Below the pieces are notes generated by a model. That model ran no database searches and was not told the origin of the DNA. It worked only from the letters and a program-made list of their open reading frames with translations. DNA of 41,185 nt from an uncultured Clostridia bacterium (GTDB taxonomy: Bacteria; Bacillota; Clostridia; TANB77; CAG-508): the NCBI GenBank assembly GCA_944386195.1, contig CALXAD010000017.1, positions 1 through 41,185 of the forward strand. Reading direction: 5' to 3'. This document shows, in pieces, positions 1 through 7,131 of this stretch. The position numbers were made by a program, and so were the translations under genes. Position 1 is the first letter of the stretch; every line of letters begins with the position of its first letter.

Positions 1-100
1 GGATATCAAGTTTTTATAATTTATATAGAAAAAATAAGGTTTACAAAGGTTTTTACTAGCAAACTTTTGACAAAACCAAGATAAAAGCGGAGGCAAAAAT

Positions 101-687
101 ATGAATTTTGATATAAATAAATTAGAATGGATTAGAAAGCCAAAAAATATAATATAAGTGAGAATAAAATAACAATTGTAACAGACCCAAAAACAGACTT
201 ATGTCAAAGGACATATTATGGATTTCAAAATGATAATGCACCAGTTCTACAAATAAAGTCAAATGAAAAATACTTTTCTTTTATTGTAAAAACAGAGTTT
301 GATAGTAAAAGAAGATTTGACCAATGTGGTATCGTTATGTATTTAAATAGCCAAAATTGGTTGAAAGCATCTATCGAATATGAAAATAGTAAATATCAAA
401 GATTAGGAAGTGTTGTTACAAATAATGGATATTCAGATTGGGCAACAACAGATATAGATGCATCAATTAAATCAATGTGGTATAGATTAAGTAGAAGAGA
501 ATCAGATTATTGTATTGAATATTCAAATGATGGAATAAATTTTAAACAAATGAGGATTTGCCATATGAATGAAGGAACAAATGAAATACAATTTGGAATT
601 TATGCTTGTTCACCTGAAGAATCTTCTTTTGAAGCTATATTTTCTAATATGAAAATAACAGAATGTAAATGGTTAGAACACAAATAG
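101..687 (+). pseudogene. DUF1349 family protein, frameshifted near its start
   Basis: Concanavalin A-like DUF1349 family (beta-sandwich, function not established). The ATG at 101 follows a good ribosome site (GCGGAGG, 88-94) and reads MNFDIN...RKPKNII before TAA at 155. The rest of the family signature continues in the next frame without a start codon: RTYYGF, FDQCG, then SVVTNNGYSDWA. Restoring one T in the AT-rich run at about 145-153 (K-N-Y-N-I-S-E) joins the two frames into a protein of about 195 residues, the usual family length. The lesion is therefore a one-base deletion, either genuine or a read error. No signal peptide is visible, so it should be cytoplasmic. Nothing nearby points to a specific substrate. 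Confidence 0.8.
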
Positions 688-743
688 TTATAATAAAAAT
701 TTAATATAAAATTATAAAACGAAAGGTTTAATTAGAAATAGAA

Positions 744-1313
744 ATGAAGAAAAACAAAAAAATAATTATTGGGATTTTAATTGTTTTAATTATAGCAATA
801 GGTATAATTGTTGCATACAAAGTAATTGAAAATAGTGTTATAAATAGGGCAAAACTTAATTTTACAGTTAAAGAAATTAGTTCCAATCCGGTTGAAACTA
901 TAGATAACGAAACAGAAGGAAAAAATTATTATAAAGAAATAGATAATATCAAAATAGAATTAAATATTCCAAATGAATGGAATTATGAAGAGATTCCGCA
1001 AAATGAAGAAAGTAATTTTTATAAATATGCTTTGAAATTATATAAAAATAATGAAAGTCAATATGCAATGTTATATTTTTACAATGAACCATTTGGAGTT
1101 TGTGGTACAGGTAGAACATCTCAAAATATAATTTTAAATAATGGTAAAGAAGCAACTATAGGTTATTATGATGGAAATAAAAATTGGGCTGATATTTCAT
1201 TTTATGATACAAATAGAAATATAGCATTTATGAATTATGGATTAATTAATGAAGATGCAGATGAAGCAATTCAATTTATAAAAACAATAAATATTGCTGA
1301 AAAGAACATATAA
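744..1313 (+). CDS. Membrane-anchored protein of unknown function
   Basis: 189 residues. A lysine-rich start (MKKNKK) is followed by one long hydrophobic segment, about residues 7-25, and then a polar extracytoplasmic domain, so the protein should be held in the membrane by its N-terminus with the domain outside. There is no lipobox cysteine. The outer part has alternating aromatic strands (YYKEIDNIKIELNIPNEW, then YAMLYFY) and resembles small PsbP/lipoprotein-like domains common in Clostridia, but I do not recognise a family with certainty. A purine-rich GAAAGG lies about 17 bases before the start, an imperfect ribosome site. It precedes the IS110 insertion and appears intact. Confidence 0.6.
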   Translation: MKKNKKIIIGILIVLIIAIGIIVAYKVIENSVINRAKLNFTVKEISSNPVETIDNETEGKNYYKEIDNIKIELNIPNEWNYEEIPQNEESNFYKYALKLYKNNESQYAMLYFYNEPFGVCGTGRTSQNIILNNGKEATIGYYDGNKNWADISFYDTNRNIAFMNYGLINEDADEAIQFIKTINIAEKNI

Positions 1314-1387
1314 CTATTATAATAAGTAGGACTGATAGTTAATGAAAATTTATAATATGAATTATATAAATAGACTAACTATATGAA

Positions 1388-1393
1388 TGTCAA
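1388..1393 (-). promoter_or_regulatory. Outward-facing -35 box in the IS110 right end
   Basis: The minus strand reads a perfect TTGACA at 1388-1393, pointing out of the element, with no matching -10 in the flanking host DNA. If the ends are joined as a circle (RE-CT-LE), exactly 18 bases separate it from TATAAT at 2914-2919. A junction-made promoter of this kind is known for IS110 circles. The same bases could be misread as one arm of a hairpin with TTGACA at 1409-1414. Confidence 0.75.
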
Positions 1394-1492
1394 GAGTTTT
1401 TAGAAAAAATTTTTGACATTTTTTTAAATAAATTTTTGCAACACAAATAAGCATTTCGAAAAATGCTTTTAAAAGCTATGCAATTATTGACA

Positions 1493-2671
1493 TTAAGCTA
1501 TTTTATCAGATTGATACACATTATTTGTTTTTAATAAATAATAAATTACACGAACTAATTTCTTTGCAACATGTCCTAGAGTAACTCTGTAATGTTTGCC
1601 TTCAGATAATTTCTTTGCTTTAAAATTATTAAAGGTTGCATCATTCATACAAACCATCCTAGCAGCATTTATTAAAGCAAAACGTAAGTATTTAGAGCCT
1701 CGTTTTACCATGACAGAATGAGTTGAAAAGAATTTTCCAGACTGATACATTGATGGATCAAGTCCTGCAAAAGCCAATAGTTTGGCAGGAGAATCAAACC
1801 TTGATATATCTCCAATTTCAGCAATAATAGTACCAGCTAATTTATAAGAAATTCCTGGAATAGATAAGATAGGAGAGTTTAATTCTTTTAAAATTTCTTT
1901 AATTCTTTTCTCAATATCATCAATCTGTTGTTGTAAGAATTGAATAATGCTAATAGTTTGCTTTAACTCAAACGAAACGGAATTACTATTTAGACCTATT
2001 GATTTTTTAGCTAAATCTCTAATCTCAATAGCTTTATCTCTATCAAATTTCTGATTAGAATTTTCTGATAGAAGATGTGTTAAATGCTTAAGATTACATT
2101 CAGCAATTTCTTTTGCACTTGGTAATTCATAAAGTAAAGCTAAACAAGACTTTTGGGCTACAGAAGATACAATCTTCGGAAATTCTGGAAATACAATATC
2201 CACAAGTCTTACAAGAGATGTTTTAAATTTTGAATTTTCTTTTACTAAACGAAATCTGTGCCTAGTTAGTGACTTTAATTCAGAAATATGATATGATACT
2301 GGTATGTAGGGTTTTAAGTTATCTGAGATAAGCATTGTAGCGATTATGTGAGCATCTAACTTATCTGTTTTAGTCTTTCTAAGGCTTTGACCTTTTACAT
2401 AAAGATTAGTTTGTAAGGGATTAATAAGATAGATATTAAATCCCTTTTCGGATAGAAAGTTTAGAATATTATTACTGTAATGACCTGTGGCTTCAAGCCC
2501 TACTTTAATATTGTCTAATGAAACAGAAAAATTCATTACAGAATTGTAGAGAGTTTTAAAACCATCTAAATTGTTTGCTATGGTTAATTTTTCAATTAAT
2601 ATTTCGCCATCAGAATTCATAGCAAAACAATCATGTTTATCTTTTGCAACATCAATTCCAACATAAATCAT
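1493..2671 (-). CDS. IS110-family transposase (DEDD recombinase)
   Basis: 392 residues, full length for the family. The N-terminal RuvC-like DEDD domain opens with YVGIDVAKDKHDCF (D7), followed by GLEATGHY (E60) and KTDKLDAH (D103, D106). The C-terminal Transposase_20 domain has a helix-hairpin-helix-like SIPGISYKLAGTII and the stretch GLDPSMYQSGKF then KRGSKYLR, where the family's catalytic serine lies. The ATG at 2671 is preceded on the minus strand by AAAGGAG at 2681-2687, so the start is secure. The enzyme recombines a circular donor with a target at a two-base core, guided by a bridge RNA encoded in the element. It looks intact, with no frameshift. Confidence 0.95.
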   Translation of the reverse strand: MIYVGIDVAKDKHDCFAMNSDGEILIEKLTIANNLDGFKTLYNSVMNFSVSLDNIKVGLEATGHYSNNILNFLSEKGFNIYLINPLQTNLYVKGQSLRKTKTDKLDAHIIATMLISDNLKPYIPVSYHISELKSLTRHRFRLVKENSKFKTSLVRLVDIVFPEFPKIVSSVAQKSCLALLYELPSAKEIAECNLKHLTHLLSENSNQKFDRDKAIEIRDLAKKSIGLNSNSVSFELKQTISIIQFLQQQIDDIEKRIKEILKELNSPILSIPGISYKLAGTIIAEIGDISRFDSPAKLLAFAGLDPSMYQSGKFFSTHSVMVKRGSKYLRFALINAARMVCMNDATFNNFKAKKLSEGKHYRVTLGHVAKKLVRVIYYLLKTNNVYQSDKIA

Positions 2672-2699
2672 AGAAAAAACTCCTTTACAAAATATTTAG

Positions 2700-2908
2700 A
2701 CAATGTGTTCCACGAAATGCTTGCCGAAAGTAAACTCGTTCAATATTAAACGTCAAGCGTTATCTAACTAATTAACAATTAAACAAACATCTGTGGTTAG
2801 AGTCTATTAATGTAATCGTCAAAGCGATAGTAATTTGCACTAATCCACAGTGTCTATGTAGATATTATACAATGGATTTAAGAATTAAAAAATGTATAAT
2901 GGACTACA
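2700..2908 (-). ncRNA. Putative IS110 bridge RNA with target and donor loops
   Basis: Non-coding left-end DNA upstream of the transposase. On the minus strand a first loop has outer arms at 2840-2850 and 2791-2800 (CTGTGGATTAG/CTAACCACAG, one bulged A) and an inner hairpin ATCG-CTTTGA-CGAT (2815-2828). Between them lie CAAATTACT (2829-2837), identical to the left flank at 2922-2930, and AATAGACT (2801-2808), whose reverse complement AGTCTATT reads across the right junction (1369-1376). A second loop has a similar inner hairpin AACG-CTTGA-CGTT (2749-2761). It is flanked by TAGTTAG (2764-2770), which also occurs in the RE at 1375-1381, and by ACGAG (2735-2739), complementary to the CT-CGT donor junction. 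A second TATAAT at 2864-2869 could set a 5' end near 2857. The ends given are approximate. Confidence 0.75.
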
Positions 2909-2913
2909 TGTTT

Positions 2914-2919
2914 ATTATA
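2914..2919 (-). promoter_or_regulatory. -10 box at the IS110 left end
   Basis: Minus-strand TATAAT, two bases inside the left end. In the integrated state the -35 position is host DNA with no good match. In the circle it pairs with TTGACA from the right end at an 18-base spacing, so strong transcription of the guide RNA and transposase would be limited to the excised form. Confidence 0.7.
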
Positions 2920-2997
2920 CGAGTAATTTGTTGCTGAGATTAAAGAAATAAATATAAAAATATAAACAATAATAGAAAGAAAATATAACGAAAATTC

Positions 2998-3027
2998 TTG
3001 ACAATATGTTATATTTCATGCTATTAT
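2998..3027 (+). promoter_or_regulatory. Promoter of the type III toxin-antitoxin locus
   Basis: TTGACA at 2998-3003 and TATTAT at 3022-3027, 18 bases apart, followed by an AT-rich discriminator (a TATAAT-like box also sits just downstream). It would start transcription roughly 20-30 bases before the RNA repeats. It is the only strong promoter seen before the toxin gene. Confidence 0.65.
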
Positions 3028-3058
3028 GAATATAATAATTAAGAACATCATTATTTTT

Positions 3059-3166
3059 AATAAATGTGTTTGTCGCCGCCCCTTTGGCGACTGATAAATG
3101 AGAGAGTGAATAAATGTGTTTGTCGCTACCTCTTTAAGCGACTAACAAATAAGAGAGTGAATAAAT
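3059..3166 (+). ncRNA. Type III antitoxin RNA: 2.1 tandem repeats of about 50 nt
   Basis: Two units start at 3061 and 3111 (TAAATGTGTTTGTCGC...), and a third begins (TAAAT, 3162) before the array ends. Unit length is 50 then 51 bases. Each unit can fold into a hairpin: GTCGCC/GGCGAC (3072-3077 with 3086-3091) in the first and GTCGCT/AGCGAC (3122-3127 with 3137-3142) in the second. The change from C-G to T-A keeps the pairing, which is covariation supporting a functional RNA. The conserved tail AGAGAGTGAATAAAT and the loop CTTT are shared. Known ToxI-type antitoxins are short tandem repeats placed before a terminator and a toxin gene, each unit folding into a pseudoknot that neutralises one toxin. 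The low copy number and long unit fit the CptIN branch best. Confidence 0.75.
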
Positions 3167-3172
3167 TATTGG

Positions 3173-3194
3173 GGCTTGCCAGAAATGGTAAGCC
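3173..3194 (+). terminator. Attenuator hairpin between antitoxin RNA and toxin gene
   Basis: GGCTTGCC-agaaat-GGTAAGCC forms an 8-bp stem with one G-T wobble, right after the repeats and 12 bases before the toxin's ribosome site. There is no strong T-run after it (TTAAATATT), so termination should be partial. Type III loci use such a leaky terminator to make much more antitoxin RNA than toxin mRNA. Confidence 0.65.
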
Positions 3195-3221
3195 TTAAAT
3201 ATTATAAAGGAGCAATAAAAG

Positions 3222-3599
3222 GTGCAAATAAATATAGGATATTTTTATTTCATAAAAGATAAATTTTTTGAAATTATAGATGATAAAGAATTAATGAAAA
3301 ATAAAGAAAATGGAAATAAAAGACCGTGTTATTTTTGTTTTAGAAGTAAAAAATATGATAATATTATATGGTTTATTCCAGTTAGTACAAAAATAGAAAA
3401 ATATCAAAAAATTTATAATAATAAAATTCAAAAACAGATAAATTTAGGCAAGAGACCATCTGTTGATACTATAGTCTTTGGTAATGTTGCCAATACATAT
3501 AGTGCATTCTTAATACAAAACATGTTTCCTGTAACTAATGAATATGTGGAGAGCCAATACATAAAAAATAAAGTACCAATTAAAATGGACAAAAAATAA
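3222..3599 (+). CDS. Type III toxin, ToxN/CptN-like endoribonuclease, possibly shortened
   Basis: 125 residues starting at GTG, with AAAGGAG at 3206-3212. The N-terminus YFYFIKDKFFEIIDDKELMK, then NKRPCYFCF and IIWFIPVSTKIEKY, followed by VDTIVFGNVANTYSAFLIQN and a PVTNEYVESQYI segment, match my memory of ToxN/AbiQ/CptN/TenpN-type toxins. These have a compact barrel related to the Kid/MazF fold. They cleave mRNA and their own antitoxin RNA, and cause growth arrest or phage abortive infection. The RNA repeats and attenuator directly upstream support this more strongly than the protein alone. Relatives usually run about 150-180 residues, so the C-terminal helix may be missing: the frame stops 14 bases before the next gene. 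Exact subfamily is uncertain. Confidence 0.7.
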   Translation: MQINIGYFYFIKDKFFEIIDDKELMKNKENGNKRPCYFCFRSKKYDNIIWFIPVSTKIEKYQKIYNNKIQKQINLGKRPSVDTIVFGNVANTYSAFLIQNMFPVTNEYVESQYIKNKVPIKMDKK

Positions 3600-3613
3600 A
3601 AGGTGGCTAAAGA

Positions 3614-4226
3614 ATGAAAATAAGTGATTTGAATCCAGAATATGATAAATTACAACAAGAATACGGAGCTAAAGAATTAACATCTATATATAATGGTGGT
3701 TGTACAAATAATCCGGATATTTGTTTTGTGTTTATAAATCCAACTAGAAGGAATATTGCATTAGCTCTAATTGGAAAGGTAGAAGCTCACCATGGATAGG
3801 AACTAAAAATATATGGAAATTATTTTATAGAATTGGATTACTTGACGAAAGAATATATGAGAAAATTCAAAAAAGGAAACCACAGGAATGGGATGAAAAC
3901 TTTGCTGACTTAGTATATGATGATGTTCAGTTTACAGTCAATATCTTGATTTATTATGCAAGGAAATTGAAATAATTAATCCTAAGATAATTATAACTCT
4001 TGGAAACCAAGTTAGCTCTATTTTATTAAATAAAAATATATCAGTATCACAATGCAGGAAGCAATGTTTTCCAAGAAATATTGCAGGAAAGAATTATAAC
4101 GTATATCCTGTCTATTATCCTATTGGAAATGGAATGATGAATATAGATAAAGCAATAGAAGATTTAAATTACATTATAAGAACAAATTTTAAAAGTCAAA
4201 AAGAAATGGATGATTATGAGAGATAA
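3614..4226 (+). pseudogene. Uracil-DNA glycosylase-like protein, two frameshifts
   Basis: The start at 3614 (14 bases after the toxin) reads MKISDLNPEYDKLQQEYG, then CFVFINPT, and runs into a stop at 3797-3799. The next frame continues with NWKGRRSPWIGTKNIW and GLLDERIY, a pattern typical of the UDG superfamily (family 4/5-like). A second shift near 3922-3930 (a missing T would give V-S-V-Y-S-Q-Y) leads to KEIEIINPKIIITLGNQVSS, and then YPVYYPIGNGMMN in the place of the active-site HPSP loop. Reassembled, it is about 205 residues, close to the normal length. The enzyme would remove uracil or a related base from DNA. The short spacing suggests co-transcription with the toxin. Confidence 0.7.
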
Positions 4227-4312
4227 TTGTATACAGGTAGTTCAAAAAATACCTGTAATTTATTATTATATAATCATCCCTACAAATTACAAAGAGATAT
4301 GGAGGTGGAAAA

Positions 4313-4471
4313 ATGTATAAAACTGTGGTTGTAGAATATTCACCAAAAGCGGAAGATATGGCAAAAAAAGTAGAAGAAAAAGCAAACGAAATGTTACAAA
4401 ATAGTTATGAATTAATTACTATGTCAATTACAGGAACAGCAAAGGCAATATTAGTATTTAAAAAAATTTAA
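4313..4471 (+). CDS. Small conserved-looking protein, 52 residues
   Basis: ATG at 4313 with a strong GGAGGTGG at 4301-4308; stop TAA at 4469-4471. The protein starts MYKTVVVEYSPKAEDMAKKV, continues with a charged helix (EEKANEML) and ends in a beta-strand pair (LITMSITGTAKAILVFKK). This strand-helix-strand layout is like DUF4177-type small proteins, which are cytoplasmic and of unknown function. There are no membrane segments or cysteines. It lies 86 bases after the glycosylase-like gene and 80 before the glycosyltransferase, so operon membership is unclear. The good ribosome site and sensible composition make it a likely real gene. Confidence 0.65.
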   Translation: MYKTVVVEYSPKAEDMAKKVEEKANEMLQNSYELITMSITGTAKAILVFKKI

Positions 4472-4551
4472 AAATATAAACATGATAGAAAATACAAAAG
4501 AAACATAAATAATAACTTTCTCATATTATAAAAGAGAAAGTAGGTTAGATT

Positions 4552-6536
4552 ATGAAAAAATTATTATTTATAACATGGAGTATTTCACATGGATATGGAA
4601 CAGAAAAATCTTTGGCAGATATATTAAATAGAATGGATAAAAGTAAATATTAGGTAGATGTACTTCCATTATTTAAAAATTCTAAAAGTAACATTTTAAA
4701 TGATGATATAAAAGTTTTAGACCCTTTGATAGATTATACAAAAGAAAATCGTGATGAAAAGAAAGATATGGATTACTATTATTCAATACTTGCTAGTCCG
4801 TTAAAATTTAATAAAATGATAAAAAATAAATATGATTGTGTAATTGCTTGTAATCATAATGCACCATCATATTTTGCATCATATATGAATAATACGCCAA
4901 AAGTAGTATGGATACGAGGAGATATGAGTGAATTAAATTACAACAAACTTAGTCCTACTACTGTTGAATATTCAGGCGTAAAGCAAGAATATAATATGCA
5001 AAAAAATGTATTTAAAACATTTGATAATATTGTAGTTATATCAGACGTTGTGAAGAAATCATTAAAGGATAATTTTGGAATAACAAAAAATATAATAGAA
5101 ATACCAAATTCAGTAGATACCAATAAAATAAAAAAATTAAGCTGTGAAAAAATAATATTACCAAAAGGACATTTATTTACTACACTTGGAAGATTAGATA
5201 ATAATAAAAATCAAATTCTTTTATTAAAAGCAGCTAAAATAGCAAAAAAATATAGAGATGATTTTAAAATTTATTTATTAGGGGATGGAGAAGATAGAAA
5301 AAAACTAGAAGAATATATTAAACAAAATGATTTAGAAGAAAATGTAAAAATATTAGGATTTAAAGATAATCCATACCCATATAAAAAAATAGTATAGCGA
5401 CAGTATTAACTTCTTTAAGTGAAGGTTTTAGTTTAGCATTAGCTGAAAGTGTTATATTAGATACACCAATTATATCTACAAAAGTTGGAATTGCAAAAGA
5501 ATTGATTGAAAAATATAATTGTGGAACTATTATAGATAATGATGAAAAAGAATTAGCAAATGTACTATTAAAATATATGGAAGAAAATGATAAATGCAAA
5601 GAGAAAAAACATTTTAATATTGGAAATGAATTTGATATTAAAACAGAATTAGAAAGAACAGTAGAGGTAATTGATGATACTATAAATAAAGCAGAAGGAA
5701 AAATAAAAATGAAGAAATTACCATATCCAGTAGAAAAAATTGATTATTATGATTTAGAAAAATATAAAATTAAGGAAGATTTACTTTATATTTTAGAAGT
5801 AAAAAAAGATAATGTAAAATATGAATATTTAATAAATCGTAAAAAAGATAATGATAAATTAATTGTTTTTAATAATGGTGCAATAGCAGGAGGAAATGTA
5901 AAAGTACCAGTATTTCAAAGGCATAGTTGGGCAAATATTATAAAAACATCATCAGTTTTTTGTATGGACCCAACATTATATGTAAATGATTTATCTGTTG
6001 GCTGGGGAGTCGGAAAAAATGAAAATTATTATTTAGAAAATAGTAGTTTGATTTTAAAAACAATTATTCAAAAAATGAATATAAATTTAAAAGACACAGT
6101 AATATATGGTACTTCAGCAGGAGGATTTTTATCAATTATCATGGGAATATATCTAAAAGGTGCAACAGTTGTTGCAGATAATACACAATTAGAGGTATCA
6201 AATTGGGCTTTTATTAGTGCTGTAGATTATGTTATGGAATATTGTTTTGATAATATAGGAATAGCTTTGAAATATCCAGAAAGATTTAATGTTGTAGATG
6301 CTTTTATAAAACATAATTATGTCCCTAAAATATATCTTCATGTGAATCTATGTTCTAAGCTCGATAATTCAATGCAATTAGTACCATTTTTAGAGAAAAT
6401 CGAAAAAATGAAAGATGTAACAGAATACAATAATATTGAAATTATTTTACATTATGAAGAAAAGAAGGGACATGATGGATTAAGTCAAGATGAGGCAATA
6501 AAGTTTTTATATAAAGTGCTAAAAATAGACAAATAA
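4552..6536 (+). pseudogene. Glycosyltransferase (GT4) joined to an alpha/beta hydrolase, broken twice
   Basis: The ATG at 4552 reads MKKLLFITWSISHGYGTEKS, a GT-B N-terminus. An in-frame TAG at 4651-4653 interrupts (Y-stop-VDVLPLF) and the same frame resumes. The GT4 core follows: VWIRGD, IVVISDVVKKSL, IEIPNSVD, GRLDNNKNQILLLKA, YLLGDGEDRKKLEEYI, LGFKDNPYPY. After an A7 run at about 5385 the frame shifts (VLTSLSEGFSLALAESVI, with the catalytic E-x7-E). The frame then runs on without a stop into a second domain of about 280 residues with a nucleophile elbow IYGTSAGGF and a late GHDG histidine, resembling Asp2-type or other esterase-like hydrolases. The fusion itself is in one open frame. Likely role: glycosylation or acylation of a cell-surface polymer or protein. 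An ATG at about 5709 could start the hydrolase separately. Confidence 0.7.
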
Positions 6537-6730
6537 AAAACAATTAATATATATAAGCATTTCCCAAAATCAAGTTTTTGGCTTTTTGGAAAATGAATTA
6601 GAATGAGCAAAACATTGAAAAATCTAAATTTCTGATAGCTTTTAAAGAATATATAACAGATTATATTGGAAACAAAAGTATTAATTTGTCTTACAGAGTT
6701 AAAATATATTTATAAATTTAATAAAATATA

Positions 6731-6759
6731 TAGACAATATTAAAAAAATAATGTAGAAT
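6731..6759 (+). promoter_or_regulatory. Promoter of the small hydrophobic-peptide RNA
   Basis: TAGACA (6731-6736), 17 bases, then TAGAAT (6754-6759). Predicted start is at about 6766-6770, exactly where the left copy of the 31-base inverted repeat begins. Confidence 0.65.
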
Positions 6760-6769
6760 AATTGGCATG

Positions 6770-6800
6770 GGAAATGATAATAAGCAGATGTGGTTTTGCC
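6770..6800 (+). repeat. Left copy of 31-base inverted repeat at an RNA 5' end
   Basis: Shares 25 of 31 bases with the reverse complement of 7010-7040. It begins GGAAATGA and ends GTGGTTTTGCC. Four of the six differences are transitions. Each copy sits at the predicted 5' end of one of the two convergent RNAs, so both transcripts begin with nearly the same sequence. With the next two bases the left copy can fold as GTGG-TTTTG-CCAC. Confidence 0.75.
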
Positions 6801-6841
6801 ACCGATTTTTACGATTTTTCGTAGGAAGGGTGGTGATGTTT

Positions 6842-6955
6842 ATGGTTAAAGTAGTACTATTTTTTATAATAGCCATAATGTTATCTTTAACATTGAACGT
6901 TGCCTTGGCAGCAGTTCTTTACAAGAACTGGGTTGATGAGCAACTACATAAATAA
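6842..6955 (+). CDS. Small hydrophobic peptide, probable type I toxin
   Basis: 37 residues: MVKVVLFFIIAIMLSLTL, then NVALAAVLYKNWVDEQLHK. One transmembrane helix of about 24 residues is followed by a short charged tail, the general build of Fst/TxpA-type toxins that damage or depolarise the membrane. An ATG at 6836 would add two residues. Both starts sit just after GGAAGGGTGG (6824-6833). An upstream in-frame ATG at 6767 would add a non-hydrophobic, arginine-rich leader without a ribosome site and lies at the RNA start, so I reject it. The 5' leader of about 70 bases can form a hairpin (GTGG-TTTTG-CCAC, 6790-6802) that may stabilise the mRNA or hold it untranslated. Toxicity is inferred from architecture, not homology. 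Confidence 0.65.
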   Translation: MVKVVLFFIIAIMLSLTLNVALAAVLYKNWVDEQLHK

Positions 6956-6959
6956 AAAA

Positions 6960-6995
6960 ACTCACATCTGTAAATTTGACGAATTAGATGTGAGT
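6960..6995 (+). terminator. Shared bidirectional terminator
   Basis: ACTCACATCT (6960-6969) and AGATGTGAGT (6986-6995) form a perfect 10-bp stem with a 16-base loop. It is preceded by A7 and followed by T5, so it can end transcription from both directions. Confidence 0.85.
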
Positions 6996-7009
6996 TTTTA
7001 ATCTATTTC

Positions 7010-7040
7010 GGCAAAACCACGTTTGTGGATTGTCATTTCC
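7010..7040 (-). repeat. Right copy of 31-base inverted repeat
   Basis: Mirror of 6770-6800, at the predicted 5' end of the antitoxin RNA. On the minus strand it contains CCAC-AAAC-GTGG, a possible 5' hairpin, and ends GGTTTTGCC like the left copy. Confidence 0.75.
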
Positions 7041-7047
7041 TATATTT

Positions 7048-7077
7048 ATTATAATCTATTTATAATAATAAAGTCAA
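7048..7077 (-). promoter_or_regulatory. Promoter of the antitoxin RNA
   Basis: On the minus strand, TTGACT (7072-7077) and a perfect TATAAT (7048-7053) are 18 bases apart, placing the start at about 7040-7041. It is closer to consensus than the opposing toxin promoter, as expected if the antitoxin must be in excess. Confidence 0.75.
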
Positions 7078-7131
7078 GAAAAATCAGTAAAATTATCTAA
7101 AATAACGCTTTTATAATTGAATATCAAAATA

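Larger units (their letters stand above)
1372..2923 (-). mobile_element. IS110-family insertion sequence, complete
   Basis: The element body is 1374-2921, lying on the minus strand with the left end (LE) at 2921 and the right end (RE) at 1374. It is flanked by the dinucleotide AG on the plus strand (CT on the minus strand) at 1372-1373 and 2922-2923, the type of two-base core used by IS110 recombinases. No long terminal inverted repeats are present, as expected for this family. The boundaries were inferred from three agreeing signals: guide matches in the putative bridge RNA, a promoter that is completed only when the ends join, and the core repeat. Removing the element gives a predicted empty site reading ATATAAAT-AG-TAATTTGT. 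Confidence 0.8.
6955..7040 (-). ncRNA. Probable type I antitoxin RNA, convergent with the toxin mRNA
   Basis: A strong minus-strand promoter predicts a transcript starting at about 7040 (GGAAATGAC...) and ending in the U-tract made by the A-run at 6954-6960, about 86 bases. It has no open frame. It overlaps and is fully complementary to the 3' end of the toxin RNA across the shared terminator hairpin. The arrangement (short toxin ORF, convergent small RNA, common bidirectional terminator, repeats at both ends) matches the par/Fst and TxpA/RatA layout. Unlike par, the outer repeats are inverted in the DNA, so the two RNAs have similar rather than complementary 5' ends. Confidence 0.65.

Noticed and set aside
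1..100. Promoter with TTGACA at 67-72
   Set aside because: No -10 box at suitable distance before the gene at 101; the TATAAT at about 15-20 is upstream of it.
1386..1424. Rho-independent terminator (TGTCAA...TTGACATTTTTT)
   Set aside because: Arms are short and the stem poorly matched. The TGTCAA is better explained as the outward -35 box of the IS110 right end, because of the exact spacing to TATAAT in the circle.
3059..3166. CRISPR-like array
   Set aside because: Only two full units, directly adjacent without spacers, with no cas genes. The hairpin covariation and following toxin gene fit a type III antitoxin.
4651..4653. TAG recoding or pyrrolysine
   Set aside because: A single in-frame TAG in a gene that also has an indel. 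TAG and TGA serve as stops elsewhere, and no Pyl genes are seen.
6767..6955. 62-residue protein starting at 6767
   Set aside because: The start lies at the predicted RNA 5' end with no ribosome site. GGAAGGGTGG clearly marks the 6836/6842 starts.
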